From the NCBI RefSeq assembly GCF_904067045.1, contig NZ_CAJFDC010000016.1, positions 124,001-188,000 on the forward strand: a stretch of DNA of 64,000 bases, given 5' to 3'. Source of the stretch: Pseudomonas sp. FEN (GTDB taxonomy: Bacteria > Pseudomonadota > Gammaproteobacteria > Pseudomonadales > Pseudomonadaceae). Positions 15,838-24,844 of this stretch are shown here, piece by piece. Positions within the stretch are counted from its first letter, which is position 1. Each line of letters opens with the position of its first letter. A program made the translations under genes and the position numbers. Under the pieces are notes generated by a model. The model was not told where the DNA came from, ran no database searches, and saw only the letters and a program-made list of their open reading frames with translations.

Positions 15838-17517
15838 TCAGTGCCCGTCGACAGTCTCGAGTGGTTGATTCACCTGCTGCACCACCGCATACACGCTCAA
15901 GTCACTGAGCGTCACCTGTGCCAGTGTCTCGGCCGGCATCGCCAGCAAGGCCTGGTGCGCCTCGTGCTTCAAGCGTGCGAACAACAGACGCTTGCCCTCG
16001 GCCTGGAAGCGCACGATGAAGTCCTGCAGGGCTTCCAGGCTGGTGCCGTCCAGATCCGGTGATTCCTCCAGGCTGAGGATCACCGAATGCACCGCCGCGC
16101 CTTGCTGGCGAACCAGCCGCGAGACGCTGCCGAGGATACGTTCGGCGTTGGCGAAAAACAGTGGCTCGCCCGGCCGCACAATCAGCAATCCGGGCACCTC
16201 CCGTGCCAGCGGATGCAACTGGCAATCGACGAAATCATGGCCGTCGGCGATATGCCCAAGCACCTGGATGGACGCCGAGGACATTTGTCGCAACATCAGC
16301 ATCAGGCTGATCGCCACCGCCGCCAGCAAGCCGTCCAGCACCCCGAGCGCCAGCACCGCGGCCACCGCGCAGATCGCCAGGAAGCGATCCCGGCGCCAGA
16401 CGAAGTAACGATGCAAGGGCTCCAGGCTCAGGGCGCGGGTCAAGGCATGGATCACGATGGCCGCCAGCACCGGCGCCGGCGTCAGGGCGATCAGCGGCAA
16501 CAGGGTCAGCACGATCAGCAGCACCACCAAGGCCGCCACCACGCCAGCCATTCGCGAGGTGGCGCCGGCGGCCTCATTCGCCGAGGTCGCGGAGTAGCCG
16601 GCGCCGGTGGGCATGCCATGGAACAGCCCGGACAGCAGGTTGGCACCACCCAGCACCAACAAGTCGCGGTTGGATGTCACCCGGTCACCATGCTTGAGGG
16701 CAAAGGCGCTGATGGAACCGTAGGACTCGGCGTAGAGAATCATCACCATGGCAAAGCCCAGTTCCACCAGCTTCAGCCAGTCGGCGAACAGCAGGCGCGG
16801 CAGCGACGGCACTGTCGGTTGCAAATCGATCACACCAATCAGGCTGACGCCGTAGCTGGGCAGGTCCAGCCACTTGCCGGCGGCGACGCCAAGCATCACC
16901 ACCAACAACCCGCCCGGCAGGCGCCGGTAGCGGCCCATGACCGAGAGCAGCACCAGGGCCACGCACGCCACGGCGGCACCGGCCCAGTTCCAGCGCGGCA
17001 ACTGGCCAAGCAGTTCGGGGACGAAGTGAATCAGGTCGCCGTGGCTGGGATGCACATCGACGATGCTCGCGACCTGTTTGAGGATGATGGTCACCGCCAG
17101 GCCGAAGGCAAAGCCCCGCAACACCGGTTTGGCAATGAACGAGGTGACGCTGCCCAACTTGAACAGCCCCGCGAGCAGGAACATCAGGCCGGTGATCATC
17201 ACCAGGCCGATGGCCATGATCAGGCGCAGCGCCATGTCGGGGCCGGCCACCGAGGCAGTGGCCGCCGCCAACACCGCGGCCGACGACGAAGTGGCGGAGA
17301 CAATCGCATAACGGCTGGTGCCGAACAGGCCGTAGCACAGCAGCCCGGCGAAGAGCGCGATGACCCCGGCCTGGGGCGGCACGTTGGCGATACTCGAATA
17401 GGCGACCGCTTCGGGCAGCAACAGACCGGCAATCGACAGCCCGGCGATGAGATCTGTCCAACCGCGTTTGGATTCGCTGGCAGGCACGGCAATGGATGGC
17501 TTGGACGGATCAGGCAT
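15838..17517 (-). CDS. SulP family inorganic anion transporter with STAS domain
   Basis: 559 residues. A SLC26/SulP membrane domain of about 11-14 helices (about 25-425, PEAVAYSSIANVPPQAGV near the start and GMPTGAGYSATSANEAAGAT in the core) is followed by a C-terminal STAS domain (about 440-555, with SLEESPDLDGTSLEALQDF). Substrates of the family are sulfate, bicarbonate and other anions; specificity cannot be read here. The ATG at 17517 lies inside the end of the upstream ParB-like gene (eight-base overlap), so the two are probably translated together. A GTG at 17529 is an alternative start. Confidence 0.93.
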   Translation of the reverse strand: MPDPSKPSIAVPASESKRGWTDLIAGLSIAGLLLPEAVAYSSIANVPPQAGVIALFAGLLCYGLFGTSRYAIVSATSSSAAVLAAATASVAGPDMALRLIMAIGLVMITGLMFLLAGLFKLGSVTSFIAKPVLRGFAFGLAVTIILKQVASIVDVHPSHGDLIHFVPELLGQLPRWNWAGAAVACVALVLLSVMGRYRRLPGGLLVVMLGVAAGKWLDLPSYGVSLIGVIDLQPTVPSLPRLLFADWLKLVELGFAMVMILYAESYGSISAFALKHGDRVTSNRDLLVLGGANLLSGLFHGMPTGAGYSATSANEAAGATSRMAGVVAALVVLLIVLTLLPLIALTPAPVLAAIVIHALTRALSLEPLHRYFVWRRDRFLAICAVAAVLALGVLDGLLAAVAISLMLMLRQMSSASIQVLGHIADGHDFVDCQLHPLAREVPGLLIVRPGEPLFFANAERILGSVSRLVRQQGAAVHSVILSLEESPDLDGTSLEALQDFIVRFQAEGKRLLFARLKHEAHQALLAMPAETLAQVTLSDLSVYAVVQQVNQPLETVDGH

Positions 17518-18127
17518 CGATCGGACCACTCCAACCCGGCAGGTAACGGGCAGCCTGACTGCGCGCCAGTTTCAGCGCGGTTTCCTGCACCTGCTCGCTC
17601 CGCGCGCTGATTTCAGTGGCGGCAATGCGCGTACGGAAGAAGTCGGCCCAGAGAAACTCGCTGAAGGGCGTGACATCCTTGGCAAAACCACCGGCTCGGC
17701 GCAAGGCCCCCGCCAGGCTGCGATAGGGATCGTCCTGCAGGTCGCTGATACGCTCGGGCACCTTGTCGTAACCGCGACGGATGCCCTTGGCATCGTAGGG
17801 ATGGACCCACTGGTGGAAATCCATGATGGTCCAGAAGCTGGCGGGCTCGACGAACGAAAGGTCCTTGAGCACCACCAACGACACCGTCTTCACCTCCTCC
17901 TGCATCAGGGCCAGGCCGAAATGATGGTGATCGACGATGTAGTGGCGGCCTTCAGGCCCGAGGACGCAGGGAAACCAGTGATTATCGAGGGCGGCGGCGC
18001 GTTCCTTGCGTTTGAGTTGCTGCCACTGGGCTTGCTTGAGGGCGACCTCTTGCAGGCCGACAGTGACTTGGGTGGGATGCAGTTTTGCAAGCTTTGCGCT
18101 GATCAGTTGCGGGCGGGCACGAGCCAT
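17510..18127 (-). CDS. ParB-like (ParBc_2) domain protein
   Basis: 205 residues. It matches the putative ParB-like nuclease family (Pfam ParBc_2): LISAKLAKLHPTQVTVGLQE, then VLGPEGRHYIVDHHHFGLAL with a three-histidine run where canonical ParB has its CTP-binding GxRR loop, then ASFWTIMDFHQWVHPYD. The ATG at 18127 has GGAG about eight bases upstream. It precedes and overlaps the SulP gene. Chromosome-partition ParB has a different length and context, so a DNA-segregation role is unlikely. The true activity is unknown. Confidence 0.82.
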   Translation of the reverse strand: MARARPQLISAKLAKLHPTQVTVGLQEVALKQAQWQQLKRKERAAALDNHWFPCVLGPEGRHYIVDHHHFGLALMQEEVKTVSLVVLKDLSFVEPASFWTIMDFHQWVHPYDAKGIRRGYDKVPERISDLQDDPYRSLAGALRRAGGFAKDVTPFSEFLWADFFRTRIAATEISARSEQVQETALKLARSQAARYLPGWSGPIDA

Positions 18128-18239
18128 TGAACATCTCCAGGCAGACAAGTCCGAAAGCTTGGACTGAGCGCAAGCTTAGCCCTGAATGGGCTAAGGAAAC
18201 ACCACGCATCATCATTCTTCATCGCCAGGTCGATGACCC

Positions 18240-18328
18240 TGTAGGAGCCAGCTTGCTGGCGATACGATCTGCTGATCAACATCAGCGTCGCCTGAAAAGT
18301 CGCCATCGCCAGCAAGCTGGCTCCTACA
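18240..18328. repeat. Paired REP-like inverted repeat
   Basis: TGTAGGAGCCAGCTTGCTGG (18240-18259, then CGAT) is the exact reverse complement of 18305-18328, with a 41-base spacer. It lies between the ParB-like gene promoter side and the end of the glycerate kinase gene. Confidence 0.85.
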
Positions 18329-18355
18329 AGGCGATCCAGCGTTCACAGCAATGCG

Positions 18356-19501
18356 TCAGCTCCGCGAATCGGCCGCCAGCTTCCAGACCCGGGCAATGTC
18401 CCCGGCCCGCGCACTCAGCAGGCGTGGCGCCTCGCGACAAGCCTGTTCCAGGCTCATGGGCCCGGGCACCAGGGCAAAGGCCGCATCGACCCCGTGCTCA
18501 TACATCTGCTCATAGCCTTCGCCGAGGGTGCCCGCCAGCACGATCACCGGCACGCCCTGCTCGCGGGCAATCCGCGCCACGCCGAACGGGGTCTTGCCGC
18601 GCAGGGTCTGGGCATCGAAGCGACCCTCGCCGGTAATCACCAGGTCGGCACCGCGCACCGCGTCGGCCAGGCCCACCAGTTCCGCCACCACCTCGACGCC
18701 GGGACGAAAGCGTGCCCCAAGGAAGGCCTTGGCCGCGAAGCCCAGGCCGCCCGCCGCGCCACTGCCCGGCTCGTCGCGCCTGTCGTGGCCCAGCACCTGC
18801 GCGCACAGGTCGGCAAAATGCCCAAGGGCCGCATCCAGCTCACGCACCTGGGCCGGCGTCGCGCCTTTCTGCGGGCCGAAGATCGCCGAGGCGCCATGCT
18901 CGCCGCACAGCGGATTGTTCACGTCGGCGGCAATCTCGAAACTTACCCGGGCAAGCCGCGGATCGACACCGTCGAGCGTTACCCGCGCGACCCCGGCCAG
19001 GGCCAGGCCACCCGGTTGCACGACCTGCCCGCGGACCTCGAACAAGCCGACGCCCAGGGCCTGCAAGGCGCCGGCGCCGGCATCGTTGGTGGCGCTGCCG
19101 CCAATGGCCAGGATGATACGTTGTGCCCCGGCATCCAGGGCCGCGCGGATCAACTCGCCGGTACCGAAGGTGCTGGTGATGCAAGCGTCGCGCTGACCGC
19201 TCGGAACCAACTGCAAGCCACTGGCCTCGGCCATCTCGATGATTGCCGTGGCGGTGGCCGGCAACCAGCCCCAATGCGCGTCCACCGGAGTGCCCAGGGG
19301 ACCACGCACCCGTGCCTGGCGCAACTCGCCGTTGCACGCCGCCAGCACCGAGGCCACCGTGCCTTCGCCGCCGTCGGCCATCGGGCATTGAATCAACCGC
19401 GCCGCCGGCAGGACCCGCGCCAGGCCTTCGGCAATCGCCTGGGCCACGCCTTCGGCACTGAGGCTGTCCTTGAACGAATCGGGGGCGATGATGATTTTCA
19501 T
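18356..19501 (-). CDS. Glycerate kinase (GarK/GlxK family)
   Basis: 381 residues, the usual length of the family. It starts with the hallmark MKIIIAPDSFKDSLSAEGVA and carries CPMADGGEGTV, GGSATNDAGAGALQALG, ADVNNPLCGEHGAS and DLVITGEGRFDAQTLRGKTP. It phosphorylates glycerate, usually to 2-phosphoglycerate, feeding sugar-acid breakdown products into glycolysis. GGAG lies ten or so bases before the ATG. Upstream in the same direction is a CdaR-type regulator, with a divergent sugar-acid-type MFS transporter. Confidence 0.95.
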   Translation of the reverse strand: MKIIIAPDSFKDSLSAEGVAQAIAEGLARVLPAARLIQCPMADGGEGTVASVLAACNGELRQARVRGPLGTPVDAHWGWLPATATAIIEMAEASGLQLVPSGQRDACITSTFGTGELIRAALDAGAQRIILAIGGSATNDAGAGALQALGVGLFEVRGQVVQPGGLALAGVARVTLDGVDPRLARVSFEIAADVNNPLCGEHGASAIFGPQKGATPAQVRELDAALGHFADLCAQVLGHDRRDEPGSGAAGGLGFAAKAFLGARFRPGVEVVAELVGLADAVRGADLVITGEGRFDAQTLRGKTPFGVARIAREQGVPVIVLAGTLGEGYEQMYEHGVDAAFALVPGPMSLEQACREAPRLLSARAGDIARVWKLAADSRS

Positions 19502-19637
19502 GGGGATGATCTCCAGTTCTTGTGGCGTCCATGCTGCCAGTTGAAACAGGGAATGACGCCAGTCCGCCGCACAAGCCCGGACGGGCTTTATTGTTCACTC
19601 CCACAAACCGGCTCATCCGCGACCGGCGCAATCCCCT

Positions 19638-19660
19638 GCAGGAGCCAGCTGGCTCCTACA
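19638..19660. repeat. REP-like palindrome overlapping the cdaR stop
   Basis: TGCAGGAGCCAGCTGGCTCC then TAC forms a nearly perfect short hairpin. It is a deleted version of the longer REP unit (the central AGCTTGCTGG is reduced to AGCTGG) and covers the last codons of the regulator gene. Confidence 0.6.
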
Positions 19661-20765
19661 AGGGCGATTCGCGGTGCGGCAGCAATTGCACCCCCAGGTA
19701 CAATGCCAGCATTCCGTCCAGACGCAACGGGTCGACACCGCTGACCTCGGCGATCCGCTCCATCCGGTAGCGCAGGCTGTTGCGGTGGATCCCCAGCGCC
19801 TCGGCACAGGCCTGGCTCTGGCCATCATGCTCGCACCAACTGCGCAGGGTAGCGAGCAACTGGCCGTTACTGTCCTTGGCGATCACCTTGCGCAACGGCT
19901 TGAGCAGTTCCTCCAGGGCGTCGTCGCTACGATGCCGCCAGAGCATCACCGGCAAGCGATAGCGATTGAGGTGCAGCAGGCGGCTATGGGGCAGGACCTC
20001 CCGCCCATAGGCCAGCAAATCACCGACTCGCCGATAGCAACGGCGCAAACCGTGCAAACCGTCAGCCTGCCCGCCCGCGGCGACTCGGGCGACTTTCCAG
20101 CCCAGGCTGTCGAGTTTCTCCAGCAGGCGCTGATCGTCCAGGACCACGGTCGCCGGCCGACACCACAATAGCGAGGCGGTCGAGGCGCTCACACACCAAC
20201 TGTCGGGATAACGCGATTGCAGCCAGGCCATCAGCGCTTCGGCACTCTGCCCCGGGTCCAGCTCGAACAGGTAGGGAATACGCGACAATTGCGGCTTGAG
20301 CCCCATCTGCCGGGCCTCGTCGATCAAGCGCGGCGAGTCGCCTTCATCACTGAGTAACAAGGCCAGCAGATCGTCACAACGTTGGCGCCGCCATTGTTGT
20401 TCCGCTTGCTGGTGACGTTGGCCCACCAACATCTCGGCGGTCATCCGCACCAACTCGGCGTAGGTACGCAATTGCTCCGGCTCACCGCTAATGCCCAGTA
20501 CGCCGATCAGCCGTTCGTCATGCAACAACGGCAGGTTGATCCCCGGCTGCACGCCCTTCAGGCACTTGGCCGCCTGCTCATCGATCGCCACCACCCGACC
20601 GTTGGCCAGCACCAGTTGCGCGCCTTCGTGGCGGGTATTGATCCGCTCCGGCTCGCCACTGCCCAGGATCAGGCCCTGGCTGTCCATGACATTGACGTTG
20701 TACGGCAGAATGGCCATCGTCCGGTCGACGATATCCTGCGCAAGGTCATGGTCCAGCTCGAACAT
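19656..20765 (-). CDS. cdaR: CdaR family transcriptional regulator (sugar diacid/glycerate-responsive)
   Basis: 369 residues. An N-terminal sugar-diacid recognition domain (about 5-135, VDRTMAILPYNVNVMDSQGLILGSGEPERI) is followed by a central region and a C-terminal PucR-type helix-turn-helix (about 310-360, SQACAEALGIHRNSLRYRMERIAEVSGVDP). In E. coli CdaR activates galactarate, glucarate and glycerate genes. Here it lies between glycerate kinase (same strand) and a divergent MFS transporter, the expected targets. Confidence 0.92.
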   Translation of the reverse strand: MFELDHDLAQDIVDRTMAILPYNVNVMDSQGLILGSGEPERINTRHEGAQLVLANGRVVAIDEQAAKCLKGVQPGINLPLLHDERLIGVLGISGEPEQLRTYAELVRMTAEMLVGQRHQQAEQQWRRQRCDDLLALLLSDEGDSPRLIDEARQMGLKPQLSRIPYLFELDPGQSAEALMAWLQSRYPDSWCVSASTASLLWCRPATVVLDDQRLLEKLDSLGWKVARVAAGGQADGLHGLRRCYRRVGDLLAYGREVLPHSRLLHLNRYRLPVMLWRHRSDDALEELLKPLRKVIAKDSNGQLLATLRSWCEHDGQSQACAEALGIHRNSLRYRMERIAEVSGVDPLRLDGMLALYLGVQLLPHRESPL

Positions 20766-20938
20766 AGCGGTAAGGTCCTTGGTTCAGATGGGGCGGCAAG
20801 CCTTTGTTCAGCAGCACAGGGTACACCGGCAAACCCTGTGCACCAGCACAAAGACAGCCAGGCTGGGGTGACCGAGACTCATAGGGCGATCAACGTTACC
20901 CTTGCATCGCAAAAAAATCATAATAAAGAGAGACCGCC

Positions 20939-22252
20939 ATGTCACAGAGTGCCGCGTTATCCCAGGCCAGCGCTGACTTGAAAGACGCCGTATACAAGCG
21001 CATCACCCTGCGCCTGATTCCCTTCATCTTCATCTGCTACCTGTTCAACTACCTCGACCGGGTCAATGTTGGATTCGCCAAGCTGCAGATGCTCGACGCA
21101 TTGAAGTTCAGCGAAACCATCTATGGCCTCGGGGCCGGGATTTTCTTTATCGGCTACGTGTTGTGCGGCGTACCGAGCAACCTGGCGTTGAACCGCTTCG
21201 GTCCACGGCGCTGGATCGCGCTGATGATGATTACCTGGGGGATGTTGTCCAGCGGTCTGCTGTTCGTCAGTACGCCGACCCAGTTCTACAGCCTGCGCCT
21301 GTTCACCGGGGCCGCCGAAGCCGGGTTCTTCCCGGGTGTGGTGCTGTACCTCTCGCAGTGGTTCCCAAGTTTCCGCCGTGGGCGGATCATGGCCCTGTTC
21401 ATGTCGGCGATCCCGGTCTCGGGCCTGCTCGGCAGCCCTTTCTCCGGCTGGATCCTCAACCACTTTGGCGCCGGCCAGGGCGGACTCGCTGGCTGGCAGT
21501 GGATGTTCCTGTTGCAGGGTATTCCGACCATTGCCTTGGGCATTGGGGCGTTTTTTCTGCTCGCGGACAAGTTTGCCAACGCCAAGTGGCTGACCACCGA
21601 GGAGCGCGCCGTACTGGAAGCCGACCAGGCGTTCGATGCGGCCAACAAGCCGAAAACCGTCAGCGACTCGCTCGGGGAAGTGTTCAAGAACCCGGCCATC
21701 TGGGCGTTCGGCCTGATCTACTTCTGCATCCAGAGCGGTGTCTACGCCATCAACTTCTGGCTGCCGTCGATCATCAAGAACCTGGGTTTTGCCGACAATC
21801 TGGTGATCGGCTGGCTCAGCGCGATTCCCTACCTGCTGGCGGCGCTGTTCATGTTGCTGGTGGGGCGCTCCGCCGACCTGCGCAAGGAACGCCGTTGGCA
21901 CCTGGTGATACCGATGCTGATGGGCGCCATCGGCCTGTTGATCGCGGTCAACTTCGCCACCTCGCCGGCCATCGCGATTCTCGGCCTGACGATTGCGACC
22001 ATGGGCGCCCTTACCGGCCTGCCGATGTTCTGGCCGGTGCCTACCGCCCTGCTCAGCGCTGGCGCGGCGGCCGGCGGCTTGGCGCTGATCAATTCCATGG
22101 GCCAGATGGCCGGTTTCCTCAGCCCGTACCTGGTCGGTTGGGTCAAGGATGCCAGCGGCTCCACCGACGCCGCCTTGTATGTATTGGCCGCGGTGATCGT
22201 CGCTGGCAGCCTGTTGGCCCTGCGCATGACCCGCACCTTGCGTGCGCCGTGA
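20939..22252 (+). CDS. MFS transporter (anion:cation symporter family, sugar-acid type)
   Basis: 437 residues with 12 predicted membrane helices. It starts with YKRITLRLIPFIFICYLFNY then LDRVNVGFAKL, the typical opening of the ACS family (glucarate, galactarate, tartrate and hexuronate transporters). An amphipathic loop between helices 6 and 7 is visible (TTEERAVLEADQAFDAANKP). AAGAGAGA precedes the ATG. It is divergent from cdaR with a 173-base shared control region. The substrate may be glycerate or a sugar diacid; no dehydratase or aldolase gene is nearby. Confidence 0.9.
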   Translation: MSQSAALSQASADLKDAVYKRITLRLIPFIFICYLFNYLDRVNVGFAKLQMLDALKFSETIYGLGAGIFFIGYVLCGVPSNLALNRFGPRRWIALMMITWGMLSSGLLFVSTPTQFYSLRLFTGAAEAGFFPGVVLYLSQWFPSFRRGRIMALFMSAIPVSGLLGSPFSGWILNHFGAGQGGLAGWQWMFLLQGIPTIALGIGAFFLLADKFANAKWLTTEERAVLEADQAFDAANKPKTVSDSLGEVFKNPAIWAFGLIYFCIQSGVYAINFWLPSIIKNLGFADNLVIGWLSAIPYLLAALFMLLVGRSADLRKERRWHLVIPMLMGAIGLLIAVNFATSPAIAILGLTIATMGALTGLPMFWPVPTALLSAGAAAGGLALINSMGQMAGFLSPYLVGWVKDASGSTDAALYVLAAVIVAGSLLALRMTRTLRAP

Positions 22253-22263
22253 AGCGGCGCCAA

Positions 22264-22303
22264 TGAAAAAGCCCGAGGTTCGACATCGCTGTCGCCCTCG
22301 GGC
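22264..22303 (-). terminator. Rho-independent terminator, mainly for the small minus-strand gene
   Basis: GCCCGAGG (22271-22278) pairs with CCTCGGGC (22296-22303). The AAAAA at 22266-22270 becomes a U-run on the minus strand, directly after the gene at 22326-22556. It also lies 12-50 bases after the convergent MFS gene and may serve both. Confidence 0.75.
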
Positions 22304-22325
22304 TCGTCGCCCCCAATAAATACTG

Positions 22326-22556
22326 TCAGGCGGTGGCGTTCACACTCACGCTTTGAATCGCGGCGCTCTTCTTGGCTTTCTTGTGTTTTTTGTGCTTTTT
22401 CTTCGCAGCAAGCTGCATGTCGCCCTTCTCGGCGGTGACCTTCTGGGTTTGGGTCGTCGGCGCCACCTGCGCCTGCGCCATCACCATCGGGACCACGCCC
22501 GCCTGGGCAACGACGATCGCCATGGCCAGCGCCTTAAGACGTTTCGAATTGAGCAT
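22326..22556 (-). CDS. Small lysine-rich exported protein, unknown function
   Basis: 76 residues. A signal peptide (MLNSKRLKALAMAIVVAQAG onward, ending VMAQA) is followed by a short polar region and a basic run KKKHKKHKKAKK. GGAGAGAC precedes two adjacent ATGs (22559 and 22556); the second has better spacing. A proper terminator follows. Basic exported peptides of this type resemble acid-shock or envelope-stress proteins in composition only; I do not recognise the family. Confidence 0.65.
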   Translation of the reverse strand: MLNSKRLKALAMAIVVAQAGVVPMVMAQAQVAPTTQTQKVTAEKGDMQLAAKKKHKKHKKAKKSAAIQSVSVNATA

Positions 22557-22750
22557 CATGTCTCTCCATCTTGAACGGGGTTATGTCCTGATGGCCACTA
22601 CAGCAGCACCCGCCGGACAAGCGGGCTCCTTGGCTATATATGACTTTAGACCGAGCCGCGGTAACAACTTGTCATAATTAACAGTTCCGACGAACGGTCA
22701 GAGCATTGCCACGCGTCGGGCGCGTCCCTCGCGGGGTCTGAAGAACGCCG

Positions 22751-24556
22751 TCAACCGGCCTTCAGAGGGAAACGATCCAGCGCCGCCTGCTGGAAATAAC
22801 GCACCTCTTCGACCGGCCTGGAAAGAAAGTAACCCTGCGCTTCGTCGCAGCCGAAGTGCTTGAGTATTTCCAGGCAAGCGAAACTTTCCACCCCCTCGGC
22901 CACCGTTCGATAGCCCAGGTCCCGGGCCACGCCGATGATCGACTTCGCGACCCGTTGATGCTGGGCGCTGTGCTCCAGGTCGAAAATCATCGACTGGTCG
23001 AGCTTGAGGATATTGGCCGGGATCTTGTGCAGATAAGAGAAGTTGCTATAGCCCGTGCCGAAATCGTCGATGGCCACATCGACCCCCATATTTCTCAGTT
23101 GCTGGAGCTGCTCGATGACCCCGGCGCTGGAACGCAGCCACTCGCCTTCGGTAATTTCCACTTCAAGCATTGCCGGGTCGACCCCGTGGGCGGCGCAGCG
23201 TTGCACGATCAGATCGGCCACGTTGCGCCCATAAAAATCCCGGGATGACAGGTTGAGCGAGATTTTCTTGTCCTGAGCGTAGCCCGTGCGGGCGATCAGC
23301 GTCACGACCCGCTCGATCACCCAGTCCGTCACCGAATGGATCAGCGAGCTTTTCTCGACAATCGGAATGAACTCCGCCGGAGAGATAAAGCCATGCTGTC
23401 GATGATTCCAACGAATCAGCGCCTCGGCACTGACATGCGCGCCATCGCGCAACAAGAACCGGGGCTGGTAGACCAGGAACACATCATCGGACTTCAGGGC
23501 CGGCGTAATGTCCGGCAGCAGGCTGAACAGACGCCGAAACACCGCATCGTCGTGCCGGTTGTAATAGGCATAGGGCTGGCCTTTCTGCCGCGCGGTCTCC
23601 AGAGCGAACAGGCCCTTGCGCAGCAATTCCCGGGCCGTGTCCGAGTCGTTCTCGAACTCCAGCAACCCCGCACAAACCGTGGGAACCATCGGCAGATTCT
23701 CGCTGATGGGCGCTCGCCGCAGCCAATCCACCAGGCGGGGCAAAAAGCCGCGGGCCTCATCGGCGTCCATCTGCATCGTGAAGGCAAACCCCTTGACCGT
23801 CACGTGATAGATCTTGATGCCCGTGCCGATAAACGCCTGGATGCGCGAGGCCATATCCCCCAGCACCGCTTCGAAGGGCAGCATGCCCTCCGCCACCGTC
23901 AACCGATGCGCCCAATCCGTGTCCAGGGCATCGACCGTGACCAACACTCTCTTGCGCGCATCGCCGGCCTGGAGCAAGCCCTGCAGGTCGGAAAGAAACT
24001 GCGTGCGATTGGGCAAGCCGCTGACCGCATCCACGCGTTTGAGCAGGTGCTGGCGCTCGATCAGTTGCATGATCAGCGCGGCGAAATCCTCAAGGGCGGC
24101 GTGGTCGGCCGGCGTCAATGTGTGCGAGACGGTATCCTGGATGCAGACGCTGCCAATGGCGTAGCCGCCTTCCGTGCGCAAGGGCGCACCGGCATAAAAC
24201 CTCAGGCCATCCTCACCCTTGACCTGGGGGAAATCCGCGAAGCGAGGGTCCAGGTGGGCGTTATCCACTACGAACACGCCGCTCTGGCGGATCGTGTGGG
24301 CGCCGAACGACAGTTCCAGCCCCGGTGTTTCCCGACCGGAAAAGCCTGTGGTGGCCAGGAAACACTGCCGGTCCTTGTCGATCAGGCTGACAATCGCCAC
24401 CGGCGCCTGAAATCGCGAGGCGACCAAGCGACAGATCCGCTCGAAACACTCTTCGCGTGCTACGTCCATCAAGTCGAACGCATGCAGGGCGGCGAGCCGC
24501 TCCTCTTCTTCGCGATCGCGCAACAACATCTGCTCAACTGTCGTGAGTTTTCTCAT
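22751..24556 (-). CDS. GAF - degenerate GGDEF - EAL protein (c-di-GMP phosphodiesterase)
   Basis: 601 residues. An N-terminal GAF domain (about 25-165) is followed by a GGDEF-like domain (about 175-340) that has lost its signature (VKGFAF stands near the active-site turn) and an EAL domain (about 350-595). EAL catalytic motifs look intact: AEALIRW, SLNLSS, EVEITEGEW, DDFGTGYSN, KLDQSM, AEGVES and QGYFLSRP. It should therefore hydrolyse c-di-GMP and not make it, with the GAF and dead GGDEF as sensory parts. It has no membrane segment, so it is cytosolic, and it is monocistronic. Confidence 0.9.
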   Translation of the reverse strand: MRKLTTVEQMLLRDREEEERLAALHAFDLMDVAREECFERICRLVASRFQAPVAIVSLIDKDRQCFLATTGFSGRETPGLELSFGAHTIRQSGVFVVDNAHLDPRFADFPQVKGEDGLRFYAGAPLRTEGGYAIGSVCIQDTVSHTLTPADHAALEDFAALIMQLIERQHLLKRVDAVSGLPNRTQFLSDLQGLLQAGDARKRVLVTVDALDTDWAHRLTVAEGMLPFEAVLGDMASRIQAFIGTGIKIYHVTVKGFAFTMQMDADEARGFLPRLVDWLRRAPISENLPMVPTVCAGLLEFENDSDTARELLRKGLFALETARQKGQPYAYYNRHDDAVFRRLFSLLPDITPALKSDDVFLVYQPRFLLRDGAHVSAEALIRWNHRQHGFISPAEFIPIVEKSSLIHSVTDWVIERVVTLIARTGYAQDKKISLNLSSRDFYGRNVADLIVQRCAAHGVDPAMLEVEITEGEWLRSSAGVIEQLQQLRNMGVDVAIDDFGTGYSNFSYLHKIPANILKLDQSMIFDLEHSAQHQRVAKSIIGVARDLGYRTVAEGVESFACLEILKHFGCDEAQGYFLSRPVEEVRYFQQAALDRFPLKAG

Positions 24557-24764
24557 CAGTACCCATAGTCGTCAATCTGACTCGTTCGCTCGGCCATACT
24601 CGGATGGCCTTTTGCCGTCGATCATTGCGCGGGCATCGAATAATATCCAGACAAATACGACCAACGTCTGACCGGGCGCAAATGATGTTGACGCTGGGGC
24701 GCCCCTCGGTCGCTCACAGGCACTCCGTTTCGCGCGGACGTCGGCCAGGCGAAAGTTCTTGCCC

Positions 24765-24806
24765 AAAAAAAACACCCACTGCGCGGTGACCGCTCAGTGG
24801 GTGTTT
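24765..24806 (-). terminator. Rho-independent terminator of mqo
   Basis: AACACCCACTG (24771-24781) pairs with CAGTGGGTGTT (24795-24805). On the minus strand it is followed by a run of U from the A-tract at 24765-24772. It lies about 40 bases beyond the mqo stop. Confidence 0.9.
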
Positions 24807-24844
24807 CCGGATCCCCGCCAGACCTTGTCTGGCACCGCGGGGTC

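Noticed and set aside
17510..18127. Chromosome-partition ParB
   Set aside because: Only the ParBc_2-type core is present, there is no KorB/HTH domain, no parA and no parS site nearby.
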